From the NCBI GenBank assembly GCA_052390115.1, contig JBQTHE010000012.1, forward strand, positions 1 to 64,000: a stretch of DNA of 64,000 bases. Direction: 5' to 3'. Below, piece by piece: positions 40,670-49,323 of this stretch. This stretch comes from GCA-003244245 sp052390115 (lineage in GTDB: Bacteria > Actinomycetota > Actinomycetes > Mycobacteriales > Pseudonocardiaceae). A model generated the notes under the pieces. It was not told the origin of the DNA and made no database searches. It saw nothing but the letters and a program-made list of their open reading frames with translations. The position numbers and the translations under genes are program-made. Numbering within the stretch: position 1 is the first letter of the stretch; every line of letters begins with the position of its first letter.

Positions 40670-42039
40670 TGTGCGTCTCCGTGGCTGGCGGGCTCGGTGA
40701 TGAGCTGGTCGACGAAATGGATGGAATGCTTGCCAGCGCGGAACACCGGGTGGCGCAGGATCGAGCGGTGGAAGCCGACGGTTGTCACGACCCCGCGACC
40801 CTCAACACGGAACTCACCGAGTGCGCGGTCCATGCGGGTGAGCGCCTGCTCCCGGTCCGGCGCCCACACGACGAGCTTCGCCAGGAGCGAGTCGTAATAC
40901 GGGGTCACCCGCGTGCCGGGCAAGTACCCGGAGTCGACCCGGGTCCACGGCCCGGCTGGCAGGTCGAACACGTCGAGGACGCCGGGGGCAGGGGCGAAGC
41001 CACGGGCCGGATCCTCGGCGTTGATGCGACACTCGATCGCAGCGCCGGTGCGGCCGATGTCCTGCTGCTTCAGCGATAGCGGCTCGCCGGCGGCGACCCG
41101 GATCTGCTCCTGGACGAGATCGACTCCCGTGATCATCTCGGTGACCGGGTGCTCGACCTGGATCCGGGCGTTCATCTCCATGAAGAAGAACCGCTGGTCG
41201 GCGTCGAGCAGGAATTCGACAGTGCCGGCCCCGCTGTACCCGACGGCGAGCGCGCCACGCACCGCCGCCGCGCCGATCTCCTCCCGCTGCCTCGCAGAAA
41301 GCCGGTCACAAGGCGCCTCCTCGATGAGCTTTTGGTGCCGCCGCTGCACAGAGCAGTCGCGCTCACCGAAGTGGACGACGTTGCCGTACAGGTCGCCGAG
41401 AACCTGCACCTCAACGTGCGACGCACCGGTAAGGAATCGCTCAACGTAGACCGTGTCGTCACCGAACACGGCGTGTGCCGCCGCGCAGGTATTCCGGTAC
41501 GTTTCACAAAAGTCCTGCGGGTCGTGGACGACTGCCATTCCGCGCCCACCGCCACCTGCGGCTGCCTTGATGATGACCGGATACCCGATCTCGGTGGCGA
41601 CCGCCTCACCCTGCTCTGCGGTACGGATCGGCTCGACGGTGCCGGGCAGCAAGGGGAGCCCGGCACCGGCCATGAGGGCACGAGCGGTCGCCTTATTGCC
41701 GAGTTGGTGCATCACCTCCGGGCGCGGACCCACGAAGGTGATGCCCTCTTTGGCGCAAATCTCCGCGAAATCGGGGTCCTCGGAGAGAAAGCCGTACCCC
41801 GGGTGGATCGCTTCGACGCCGGTAGACAGCGCCGCTTCCATGATATTCGGGATGTTCAGGTAGCTCTCCTTCGGCGGCGCCGACCCGATGTGTACGGACT
41901 TGTCGGCCATCCGCACCACCGGCGAGTCCTTGTCTACCGTCGAGTACACCGCGACGACGCCGACCCCCAGCTCACGGCAGGCACGTGCGACGCGGACCGC
42001 GATCTCGCCGCGGTTGGCGATGAGCATCTTGGTGAACAC
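40666..42039 (-). CDS. accC: Biotin carboxylase subunit of acetyl-CoA carboxylase
   Basis: A protein of about 457 residues, the normal length for a separate AccC. The N-terminal LIANRGEIAVRVARACRELG is followed by the ATP-grasp glycine loop AAAGGGGRGM, then RDCSVQRRHQKLIEEAP and the active-site FFMEMNARIQVEHPVTE. It carboxylates biotin on the BCCP of the preceding gene using ATP and bicarbonate. GTG 42039 begins the conserved region (VFTKMLIANRGE). A separate AccC in an actinobacterium, instead of the usual fused AccA-type alpha subunit, marks this as a dedicated pathway carboxylase. Confidence 0.93.
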   Translation of the reverse strand: MFTKMLIANRGEIAVRVARACRELGVGVVAVYSTVDKDSPVVRMADKSVHIGSAPPKESYLNIPNIMEAALSTGVEAIHPGYGFLSEDPDFAEICAKEGITFVGPRPEVMHQLGNKATARALMAGAGLPLLPGTVEPIRTAEQGEAVATEIGYPVIIKAAAGGGGRGMAVVHDPQDFCETYRNTCAAAHAVFGDDTVYVERFLTGASHVEVQVLGDLYGNVVHFGERDCSVQRRHQKLIEEAPCDRLSARQREEIGAAAVRGALAVGYSGAGTVEFLLDADQRFFFMEMNARIQVEHPVTEMITGVDLVQEQIRVAAGEPLSLKQQDIGRTGAAIECRINAEDPARGFAPAPGVLDVFDLPAGPWTRVDSGYLPGTRVTPYYDSLLAKLVVWAPDREQALTRMDRALGEFRVEGRGVVTTVGFHRSILRHPVFRAGKHSIHFVDQLITEPASHGDAQ

Positions 42040-42050
42040 GGTGGCCTCTC

Positions 42051-42563
42051 TCACCCAACGTCGTCGTCTACGAGCGGCAGGATGCACATGAGCGGCTGTT
42101 CGAACTCGACCGGTTCACCGTCGCTCACGCAGATCTCGACGACACGTCCAGCGGCCTCCGTGACGATCTGATTCAGTAGCTTCATCGTTTCTACGATCGC
42201 GACCGTCTGACCGACCTCGACGACGTCGCCGACGGAGACGAACGGGTCGGTGTCAGGCTGCGCCGCCCGGTAGAAGGTCCCGACGAGCGGCGCGCGGACG
42301 ACGTAGGCCGCCGCGTCGTCCTCCGCGGTCGGCGCCTCGTCCGGTGCCGAGGAGGGTGGTCGAGACACCGGCGCCGACGGTTGCGCAGCAACCACGGGCC
42401 CCGGCGTAGCATCGCCGACCGGCCACTCCACCTCGACGGCGTGATCGGTGCTCCGCACCGCAACCCGCCGGATGGGACCGGGCAGGCTCCGGGCCAGCGT
42501 GATGGCCTCCTGGCAGACAGCCCGCAACTCTTCCCCACTCGTGTCGCGGATGTGGTCGCTCAT
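42051..42563 (-). CDS. accB: Biotin carboxyl carrier protein of acetyl-CoA carboxylase
   Basis: A protein of about 170 residues. The C-terminal biotinyl domain spans about 90-168, with the biotinylated lysine K128 in VAIVETMKLLNQI; a Thr replaces the usual Ala before Met. The thumb-like stretch APLVGTFYRAAQPDTDPFV is present. A Pro/Ala-rich linker (about 50-85) joins it to a short N-terminal helical part. ATG 42563 overlaps the TGA of the accDA gene. Confidence 0.93.
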   Translation of the reverse strand: MSDHIRDTSGEELRAVCQEAITLARSLPGPIRRVAVRSTDHAVEVEWPVGDATPGPVVAAQPSAPVSRPPSSAPDEAPTAEDDAAAYVVRAPLVGTFYRAAQPDTDPFVSVGDVVEVGQTVAIVETMKLLNQIVTEAAGRVVEICVSDGEPVEFEQPLMCILPLVDDDVG

Positions 42564-44275
42564 GCGCTGCGCGCCTCCGCCCGCGAAGCAGCCGGCACCG
42601 CCGAGCCGACTTGCCGGAACCGCTCGTACCGTCCGGCGAGCAAGGACCCGACATCGAGAGCTGCGAGTTCGGCGAGCGCCTTCAGGACGCTGCGGTGCAG
42701 GTTCCTGGCCGCGGTGACGGTGTCGGTGTGCGCACCGCCGGGCGGCTCGGGGATGACCGCGTCGGCGATTCCCAGCTGCCGCAGATCCGCGGCTGTGACG
42801 CGGAGCGCACGGGCCGCTGCGGGAGCGGCGTCGGCGGTGCGCCAGAGGATCGCCGCACAGCCCTCCGGACTGATGACCGAGTAGAAGGAGTTCTCGAACA
42901 TGAGCAACCGGTCGCCGGTGGCGAGCGCCAATGCGCCACCGCTGCCGCCCTCTCCGGTCACGACGGAGACAATGGGTACCCGCAGCCGGCTCGACCGCAT
43001 GATGACCTGGGCGATCGCCGCAGCCTGCCCGCGTTCTTCTGCCTCCACACCGGGATAGGCGCCGGGCGTGTCGACCAGCGTCACGACAGGCATACCGAAA
43101 CGCTCGGCGTGTTCTAATAACCGCAGCGCTTTCCGGTATCCCTCGGGGTGCGGCATGCCGAAATTGCGGGCTATCAGCTCTTTGGTATTGTGCCCCTTCT
43201 GGTGGCCAATGACCACGACCGGCCGACCACCGATGCACGCGACACCACCAACGATCGCCGGGTCGTCGGCGAAGCAGCGATCTCCATGAAGCTCGACAAA
43301 TTCGTCAAACGCGTCGCGCAGATAATCAAGTGCCGTGGGGCGCTCGATGTTACGCGCGACCTGGACCACGTCCCACGGGTCGCCCAGCCGCGGGCTCGGC
43401 GCGGCCACCTTGCTGGCTGATCTCATACCCACGACCTCCACCGGCGCGGCCCCGCTCGCCGGTGCATGGAGCGCGAGTAGCCGCGCGAGCAACGACCGCA
43501 GCCCGGCACGGCTCTGGATCCGGTCCACGAGCCCGTGCCGGAAAAGGAACTCGCTGGTCTGGAAGCCCGATGGCAGCGTCTGCCGGATGGTCTGCTCGAT
43601 GACCCGTGGACCGGCGAATCCAACAAGCGCGCCGGACTCCACGACCACGATGCTGCCCAGCATCGCGAACGACGCGGTGACCCCCCCGAACGTGGGGTCG
43701 GTCAGGACACACACGGAGAGCACTCCCGTCTCGTGTAAACGGGCAAGTGCTTGGCTCGTCTTCGCCATTTGCAGCAATGCGATGATGCCCTCCTGCATTC
43801 GTGCACCGCCGGACGCGCAGACGAGGACAAGCGGGCACCGGGTCTCGTACGCCGTCTCCGCGGCGCGGGCGACCCCCTCACCGACAGCGTGGCCCATGCT
43901 CCCGCCCATGAACCGGAAGTCCATGACCAGCAGGACGATCGGGTGACCTTCGACCGCGGCGGTACCAAACACGACGGCCTCCCGCTCCCCGGTCGCGCCG
44001 ACCGCCTCGGCAAGTCGCTGCCGGTACGGGCGCCGATCGGTGAAGCCGAGTGGGTCCGCGGTCCCAATGTCGTTTCCATACTCAACAAAACTGTCCGCAT
44101 CGGCGAGCTGCGCGATCCGTTCTCGCGCCGTGAGCCGGAAGTGGTGCCCGCACTCAGAACAGACGTGAAGGTTGCGAACCAACCGCTTCACGTAATGCAG
44201 CCGACCGCATCCGGGACACTTCACCCAGTCGGTTGTGCCCGGCCCGATCTTTCGGGACTGTTGGATGGCAGGCAT
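42560..44275 (-). CDS. Fused carboxyltransferase of acetyl-CoA carboxylase (AccD-AccA)
   Basis: A protein of about 571 residues. The first half is AccD-like with a C4 zinc ribbon (C20, C23, C39, C42: KCPGC and CSECG) and the crotonase-like GGSMGHAVGEGVARA with CASGGARMQEG. The second half is AccA-like: LDYLRDAFDEFVELHGDR, GHQKGHNTKELIARNFGM, TLVDTPGAYPG and VVTGEGGSGGALALA. Together they transfer the carboxyl group to acetyl-CoA to form malonyl-CoA. It heads the minus-strand operon (ATG 44275, AGAGG upstream). Two adjacent TTA codons lie at 43115-43120. Confidence 0.92.
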   Translation of the reverse strand: MPAIQQSRKIGPGTTDWVKCPGCGRLHYVKRLVRNLHVCSECGHHFRLTARERIAQLADADSFVEYGNDIGTADPLGFTDRRPYRQRLAEAVGATGEREAVVFGTAAVEGHPIVLLVMDFRFMGGSMGHAVGEGVARAAETAYETRCPLVLVCASGGARMQEGIIALLQMAKTSQALARLHETGVLSVCVLTDPTFGGVTASFAMLGSIVVVESGALVGFAGPRVIEQTIRQTLPSGFQTSEFLFRHGLVDRIQSRAGLRSLLARLLALHAPASGAAPVEVVGMRSASKVAAPSPRLGDPWDVVQVARNIERPTALDYLRDAFDEFVELHGDRCFADDPAIVGGVACIGGRPVVVIGHQKGHNTKELIARNFGMPHPEGYRKALRLLEHAERFGMPVVTLVDTPGAYPGVEAEERGQAAAIAQVIMRSSRLRVPIVSVVTGEGGSGGALALATGDRLLMFENSFYSVISPEGCAAILWRTADAAPAAARALRVTAADLRQLGIADAVIPEPPGGAHTDTVTAARNLHRSVLKALAELAALDVGSLLAGRYERFRQVGSAVPAASRAEARSA

Positions 44276-44547
44276 GCGTGAACCTCTTTGCTAGAGACAA
44301 GTAGGAGAGGCGGAGTAGACTTTCGGACCGGCCCCTGTTGTGACGATTTCCTTGGTGTTGTCTGATGGATCTAAGTCCCGTCCACTACGTGCGTTATCAC
44401 ATGAGAGAGAAGGAGCAACGCCTGTTAAGTACGCCATCCTCAACCCCGATCGTGTGAACTTGTGCGACGAGGTGAGAAAGTGGCGGGCGTCACTCCTTGG
44501 GGTATGTGGAATCCGACCTCATACCCAGAGCCCGGCAAAGTCGGCCT

Positions 44548-44641
44548 CCTGCCGGGCAGGCGCTCATCGTGGACGGCAAGACGCTGCGCGGCGCCCGCGC
44601 CGGCGACGGGCGCGCGGTGCCCCTGCTGGCCGCCATCACCC
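44548..44641 (+). pseudogene. ISAs1-type transposase fragment
   Basis: About 30 codons read ALIVDGKTLRGARAGDGRA and LLAAIT, the start of the DDE domain of ISAs1-family transposases. Nothing of the rest remains. It lies at the edge of the biosynthetic locus and may be a trace of the event that brought or rearranged it. The remainder of 44276-44664 has no gene that I can support. Confidence 0.6.
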
Positions 44642-44664
44642 GCCGCCGAACCCCCACCCCCGGA

Positions 44665-44729
44665 CCGCGTTCTGGATGCAGACTGCTGTTACCAGCACCG
44701 AATACCAGCAGTCTGCATCCAGAACGCGG
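44665..44729. terminator. Long palindrome at the end of the ABC transporter operon
   Basis: A perfect 24-bp inverted repeat (44665-44688 and 44706-44729) with a 17-nt loop. Its arm shares CGCGTTCTGGATGCAG with the element at 23648. It lies just beyond the stop of the last permease gene. Confidence 0.75.
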
Positions 44730-44740
44730 GAACGGCGGGC

Positions 44741-45658
44741 TCAGCCCTTGACCGCGCCTTGGGTGAAGCCACTGATGAAGCGGTTGAGGAACAGGTTGAA
44801 CACCACCGCGATGGGCACTGCTACCAGGACGGTCGCCGCCTGCAGGGATTGCCAGAAGAAGACGTCGCCGCGGACCAGCTCGGTCGGCACCCCGGTGCTG
44901 ATCACTTTCGCGTCGCTGGGTGAGATGAACGCCAGCGCGTAGATGAACTCGCTCGCCGTCAAGGTGAACGCGAACACGACAACCGCGACGATGCCGGGTG
45001 CCACCAGCGGGACGACCACCCGGACCAGCGCGCTCAGCCGGCTGTAGCCGTCGACCATCGCCTGCTCTTCGAGGTCGCGCGGGATCGTCTTGAGGAAGCC
45101 GATCAGTAGCCACACCGAGACCGGCACCGTGATCGTCGGATAGACCAGGACCAACGACCACGTGGAGTCCTGCAGCCCCAGTGCAACCACGATCCGGGAC
45201 AGCGACAAGAACAGCAGGGTGGGCGGCACCAGGTAGACGAAGAAGATCGCGATACCCATCGGACCCGCCCACGGGCGGTCCAGCCGGGCCAGGCTGTAGG
45301 CGGCGGGCAGGCTGAGCGCGAGCGTGATGATCACGACCAGGATCCCGACCCACAGCGTGTTCCACGCAAAGGTCGCGAACCCGGTCTCCACGAACAGCAC
45401 CCTGACGTGCTCGAAAGTGGGCGTCTCATTGAAGGCGAAGGGGTTGTTCCGCCGCCGGTACAGGTCGCGGTCCTGCTTGAAGGTGGTGATAGCGGCCCAG
45501 ACGAACGGGCCGGCGGCGAGCACGGCGGCCAACGTCGCCATCACGTACAGACCCGCCCGGCCCAGCCGGTGGCGCCGGGCGATCCGGCGGCGCTGCCCGT
45601 CGGTGATCTCGAGGGCCTTGGTGATCTCCAGGCCGTCGGTGATCTCCATTTTCTGCAC
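44741..45658 (-). CDS. Sugar-type ABC transporter permease (MalG-like)
   Basis: A protein of about 305 residues with six membrane helices. The cytoplasmic EAA loop reads EEQAMVDGYSRLSALVRVVVPLVAPG and contacts the ATPase. A short repeated ITDGLEITKALEITDG segment sits at the N-terminus and may be slippage-derived. It is the last gene of a four-gene importer operon (binding protein, ATPase, two permeases) and follows the MalF-like gene by 3 bp. Confidence 0.92.
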   Translation of the reverse strand: MQKMEITDGLEITKALEITDGQRRRIARRHRLGRAGLYVMATLAAVLAAGPFVWAAITTFKQDRDLYRRRNNPFAFNETPTFEHVRVLFVETGFATFAWNTLWVGILVVIITLALSLPAAYSLARLDRPWAGPMGIAIFFVYLVPPTLLFLSLSRIVVALGLQDSTWSLVLVYPTITVPVSVWLLIGFLKTIPRDLEEQAMVDGYSRLSALVRVVVPLVAPGIVAVVVFAFTLTASEFIYALAFISPSDAKVISTGVPTELVRGDVFFWQSLQAATVLVAVPIAVVFNLFLNRFISGFTQGAVKG

Positions 45659-45661
45659 GGC

Positions 45662-46606
45662 TCAGCTCACCTCCATCCGGCGCACCGCCCGCAGGATCGC
45701 GATCGCGGCGGCCAGCAGCAGCGGGAACAGGAACAGCGCGATCGCGGCCCCCTGCCCGATGTCGCTGCCCTCGATGCCGCGGAAGAACGCCCAGCTGGTC
45801 AGGACCTGAGTCGCGTTGTTGGGCCCACCCCGGGTCAGCACGTGCACCACCGTCATGTCGGTGAAGGTGAAGATCGCACCGAAGAGTGCGGCGATGGCGA
45901 TCACGGGTGCGGTCAGCGGGATGGTGATCTCGAACATCCGGCGCCAGAAGCCGGCGCCGTCCACCGCGGCCTGCTCCTGGACGTCCTTGGGGATGGCCAG
46001 CAAGCCGGCCAACATGATGACCGCGGCGAGGGGGACCAGACGCCACACGTGCACCGCGATGATCGAACCCATCGCCAGCACCGGCTGGCCGAGCCAGTAG
46101 ACGTTGTTCTCGATCAGCCCGAGCTGGCGCAGCACCCAGTCGATCGGGGAGAACACCGAGTCCAGCAGCCACAGCCAGGTGATCGTGGACAGCGCCACGG
46201 GCGTGGTCCACGGCAACAGCACCAGGAAGCGGACCAGCCACTTGCCACGGAAGTCGGCGATGAGAATGTTCGCCAGGATCTTCCCGAAGATCACGATGAA
46301 AAGCATCGAGATCGCGGTGAACACGAAGGTGTTGCGCAGCGAGACCCAGAACACCGGGTCATGGAAGATGGCGGTGAAGTTCGCCAGGCCGGCCCAGTCG
46401 AAGCTCGGATCACCGCCGGTGACATCGGACAGGCTGAACGCGATGGCCAGCACGAACGGGAAGCCGACCAGCGCGATGATGTACACCACCGACGGTGCCA
46501 GCAACAGCAAGGCCAGCGCGTCGTCGTTGTCGGCCAGCCTGGGTCGTTGCGACCGGGGCCGTTCCGACCGGGGTCGTTTCGATGCCATTGCGGTTGCGCT
46601 CCCCAC
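45662..46606 (-). CDS. Sugar-type ABC transporter permease (MalF-like)
   Basis: A protein of about 314 residues with six membrane helices. The EAA loop is QEQAAVDGAGFWRRMFEITIPLTAP. The N-terminus has a repeated RPRSERPRSQRPR stretch encoded by short tandem DNA repeats, so the true start may be downstream of ATG 46606, for example at 46588. It forms the channel with the MalG-like protein. Confidence 0.92.
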   Translation of the reverse strand: MGSATAMASKRPRSERPRSQRPRLADNDDALALLLLAPSVVYIIALVGFPFVLAIAFSLSDVTGGDPSFDWAGLANFTAIFHDPVFWVSLRNTFVFTAISMLFIVIFGKILANILIADFRGKWLVRFLVLLPWTTPVALSTITWLWLLDSVFSPIDWVLRQLGLIENNVYWLGQPVLAMGSIIAVHVWRLVPLAAVIMLAGLLAIPKDVQEQAAVDGAGFWRRMFEITIPLTAPVIAIAALFGAIFTFTDMTVVHVLTRGGPNNATQVLTSWAFFRGIEGSDIGQGAAIALFLFPLLLAAAIAILRAVRRMEVS

Positions 46607-46630
46607 CGTGGTTCAGCTACCCATCGGGGT

Positions 46631-47683
46631 TCAGCTACCCAGCCGGACCGGCTCGCCGCGCCGGCCGGTGGTCACGTCGAAGAACCGCAACTTCCGGGTG
46701 GGGACCGCGAAGTCGTGCCGATCTCCTGAGGCGATCGGGGTGTCGACCGTCGCCGGTAGCCGCGCGATCACCCGCGCCGGCTCGTCCCCGATCGTCACCG
46801 TGCCGTAGACGTGCCGATCGCCGGACAGGTACTCCAGCCGCTGCACCGACAGCGTCATGGTGCACCGCTGCCCCGGCACGTGCTGGACGGGCAGCAGGTG
46901 CTCCGGGCGGAAGCCGATGACCGTCGCGCCCCGGCTGACCAGGTTCATCGGTGGTGAGCCGATGAAGGTGGCCACGAAGGTGTCGGCCGGGTCGTCGTAG
47001 ACCGCGACCGGCGCGCCGATCTGGCGGACCTGCCCACCAGCCAGCACCACGATGCGGTCGCCCAGCCCCATCGCTTCGGTCTGGTCGTGGGTGACGTACA
47101 TCGTGGTCGTGCCGATCTCCTGCTGGAACCGCTTGAGCTCGTCGCGAGCCGAGGTGCGCAGCTTGGCATCCAGGTTCGACAGCGGCTCGTCGAGCAGGAA
47201 CACCGTCGGCTCGCGGACCAGCGCGCGGGCTAGCGCCACCCGCTGCCGCTCCCCACCGGAGAGTTCCCGCGGCTTGCGGTCCAGCAGCTGCTCGATGCCG
47301 AGCAGCCCGGCGGCCCAGCGCGCCCGCTCGCCGCGCCGGTCGCGCGGCATTCCAGCGGCCCGCAGCGGGAAGACGATGTTGGCCAGCACCGTCTTGTGCG
47401 GGTAGAGGGCGTAGCTCTGGAACACCATCGCGATCTTCCGGGCCCGCGGTGGCAGCCCGGTGACCACCTGCCCGGCGATCAGCACGTCGCCCACGGTCGG
47501 TTGCTCGAGCCCCGCGATGGTGCGCAGCAGAGTCGTCTTGCCGCAGCCCGACGGCCCGAGCAGCACGAGGTACTCGCCCTCCTCGGTGGCCAGGTCGATC
47601 CCATCGATGGCGCGCACCTCGCCAGCCCCCTTACCACCGGCGTGGAAGCGCTTGTGCAGATTGCGGACCTCGACTACCGCCAT
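46631..47683 (-). CDS. ABC transporter ATPase, MalK/UgpC type
   Basis: A protein of about 350 residues. Walker A is GPSGCGKTT near 43, the signature LSGGERQRVALARAL near 140, Walker B VFLLDEPLSNLD near 160 and the switch His in YVTHDQTEA. A C-terminal OB-type regulatory domain (FRPEHL, then GDRHVYGTV) follows, as in multi-sugar ATPases. An ATPase inside the sugar operon is less common in actinobacteria, where one MsmK often serves many systems. Confidence 0.94.
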   Translation of the reverse strand: MAVVEVRNLHKRFHAGGKGAGEVRAIDGIDLATEEGEYLVLLGPSGCGKTTLLRTIAGLEQPTVGDVLIAGQVVTGLPPRARKIAMVFQSYALYPHKTVLANIVFPLRAAGMPRDRRGERARWAAGLLGIEQLLDRKPRELSGGERQRVALARALVREPTVFLLDEPLSNLDAKLRTSARDELKRFQQEIGTTTMYVTHDQTEAMGLGDRIVVLAGGQVRQIGAPVAVYDDPADTFVATFIGSPPMNLVSRGATVIGFRPEHLLPVQHVPGQRCTMTLSVQRLEYLSGDRHVYGTVTIGDEPARVIARLPATVDTPIASGDRHDFAVPTRKLRFFDVTTGRRGEPVRLGS

Positions 47684-47686
47684 CTC

Positions 47687-49096
47687 TCAGCTGCCGCCGG
47701 TGCCGATGAGCCCGCGCTGGCGCCACTTGTCGAAGATGGGGGTGATCTGCGCCTCGGCCTCGGCGACCGCTTGCGCTGCGGTGGCCTGCCCGCGGGCCGC
47801 CTTGGCGAACATGTTCGGGATGACGAACGTGGCGAACACCTCGCCCTCGGCACCGTTGGCCGGGCCGGGGTGACCGACGTTGGTACTCCAGTCGGTGGCC
47901 TTCTCCAGCAGCGCGAGCTTGTCAGCTGGTCTGGCTCCGAACGGGTCGTTGCGCAGCCAGTCATTGAACTTGGGTGCCACGTCCCGGTAGGCCGGGAAGT
48001 CGTACAGCGTGGAGTGCCAGCTCACCACGTCGCTATTGGCGGTGTAGTGCAGCAGGAACTCCTTGGCCGCGGCCGGGTTCGCCGCGAAGTTCGGAACGAT
48101 CCAGTTGTACATCACGTGGCTGGCCACCAGATCGTCCGCGGGCCCGCGTAGTGCGGGGGTGAAGAAGATGTCGTCGGCGACGTCGGGGTCGGTGTCCTGC
48201 GAGGTCCGCCAGGCCGATATGGAGTTCAGGATGTAGGACAGCTGGCCGGCCGCCAGGCCCTGGTTGTTGGACGCCGCGTTCCAGGCGAACACCTCAGGCG
48301 TCATGGCCGCCTGGTACAGCCGGGTCATGTACTCCACCGCCGCGACAGCCTGCGGGGAGTTGATCACAACCTGTTCCCTGGCGTCCTGGATAGACGCTCC
48401 GAACGACCACAGCAGTGCCCGACCGGCCATGTTGGAGTCGATTTCCTGCGACATACCGATACCGACCTGAACGTTCTTGCTGCTCTTGATCTCCGCCGCA
48501 CCCCGCAGCAGGTCGTCCCAGCTGGCCGGCCCGTTAGCCAGACCTACCGGCTCCCACAAGCTGCGGCGGTAGTCACCGGGGTCGGGCACCCAGGCCGGCG
48601 AGTAGGCGAAGAACTTCTTGGTCGTCGGGTTGAAGCTCGACTTGCGGCAGAGCTCCAGCTGAGTGCCGTGCCGGCGACTTGCCTCGGTGACCACGTCGGT
48701 GAGGTCCAGCACGCTCGGCTCGTACTGCGGGACGGGGGCGATGTGCAGGATCAGGTCGTGGCCCTGGTTGGCCTGGATCTCCGCCTGGGTGCGGGCCGGC
48801 AGGTCGGCGTAGTTGATGTGGTCGATCGTGACGTCCACGCCCACCTTGGAGCCCCAGTCCTTGGCCCAGGGGTCGAACCACGTGTCGTGCGCCGGCACGA
48901 AGTGGCTCCACATCAGGATCGACAGCGCGCCGGAGAGCTTTGACCGGGGCTCGCTGAACGTGCCGGCCGGTGCCCCCTGAACCGGCCCGGATGCGCCGTC
49001 GGGGCCGCCGGCGCAGGCGGCGAGCACACCACCCAGCGCAGCCACTCCCGAGGCCTGCAGGAACCGCCGTCGAGTGAAGCCAAGCGCGCTGCTCAT
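47687..49096 (-). CDS. Extracellular solute-binding lipoprotein of the sugar ABC transporter
   Basis: A protein of about 469 residues from ATG 49096, which has GAGGAGG upstream. The N-terminus carries a twin-arginine signal (TRRRFLQASG) and a lipobox (GVLAAC), so it is a Tat-exported lipoprotein. The mature part is a family-1 binding protein (SILMWSHFVPAHDTWFDPWA near 60). The ligand is probably a sugar or sugar derivative; it cannot be specified. Upstream, CCAAT-GCGG-ATTGG (about 49117-49130) may be a regulator site. Confidence 0.9.
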   Translation of the reverse strand: MSSALGFTRRRFLQASGVAALGGVLAACAGGPDGASGPVQGAPAGTFSEPRSKLSGALSILMWSHFVPAHDTWFDPWAKDWGSKVGVDVTIDHINYADLPARTQAEIQANQGHDLILHIAPVPQYEPSVLDLTDVVTEASRRHGTQLELCRKSSFNPTTKKFFAYSPAWVPDPGDYRRSLWEPVGLANGPASWDDLLRGAAEIKSSKNVQVGIGMSQEIDSNMAGRALLWSFGASIQDAREQVVINSPQAVAAVEYMTRLYQAAMTPEVFAWNAASNNQGLAAGQLSYILNSISAWRTSQDTDPDVADDIFFTPALRGPADDLVASHVMYNWIVPNFAANPAAAKEFLLHYTANSDVVSWHSTLYDFPAYRDVAPKFNDWLRNDPFGARPADKLALLEKATDWSTNVGHPGPANGAEGEVFATFVIPNMFAKAARGQATAAQAVAEAEAQITPIFDKWRQRGLIGTGGS

Positions 49097-49323
49097 CTGG
49101 TCCTCCTCGCCGCGACCAATGCGGATTGGCTGGGTCGTGATCGGGGTGACCGGCAAAGAGTAACGAGGGATCACAGCTGCTGGCACGATGTGAACCGCTC
49201 TGTTATCTGTTCCGGACGCGAAGAACACTCTCGGTGACTGGACCGGCACCACAATGGCTCTACCTCCGATCGCCGTCAGGGGCCACGCTGGGGCCGCGCC
49301 GCATATCGAGAGGAGCCAGCCCT

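Noticed and set aside
44548..44641. Complete insertion sequence at the edge of the biosynthetic locus
   Set aside because: Only about 30 codons of an ISAs1-type transposase are present, with no flanking inverted ends or remaining DDE domain.
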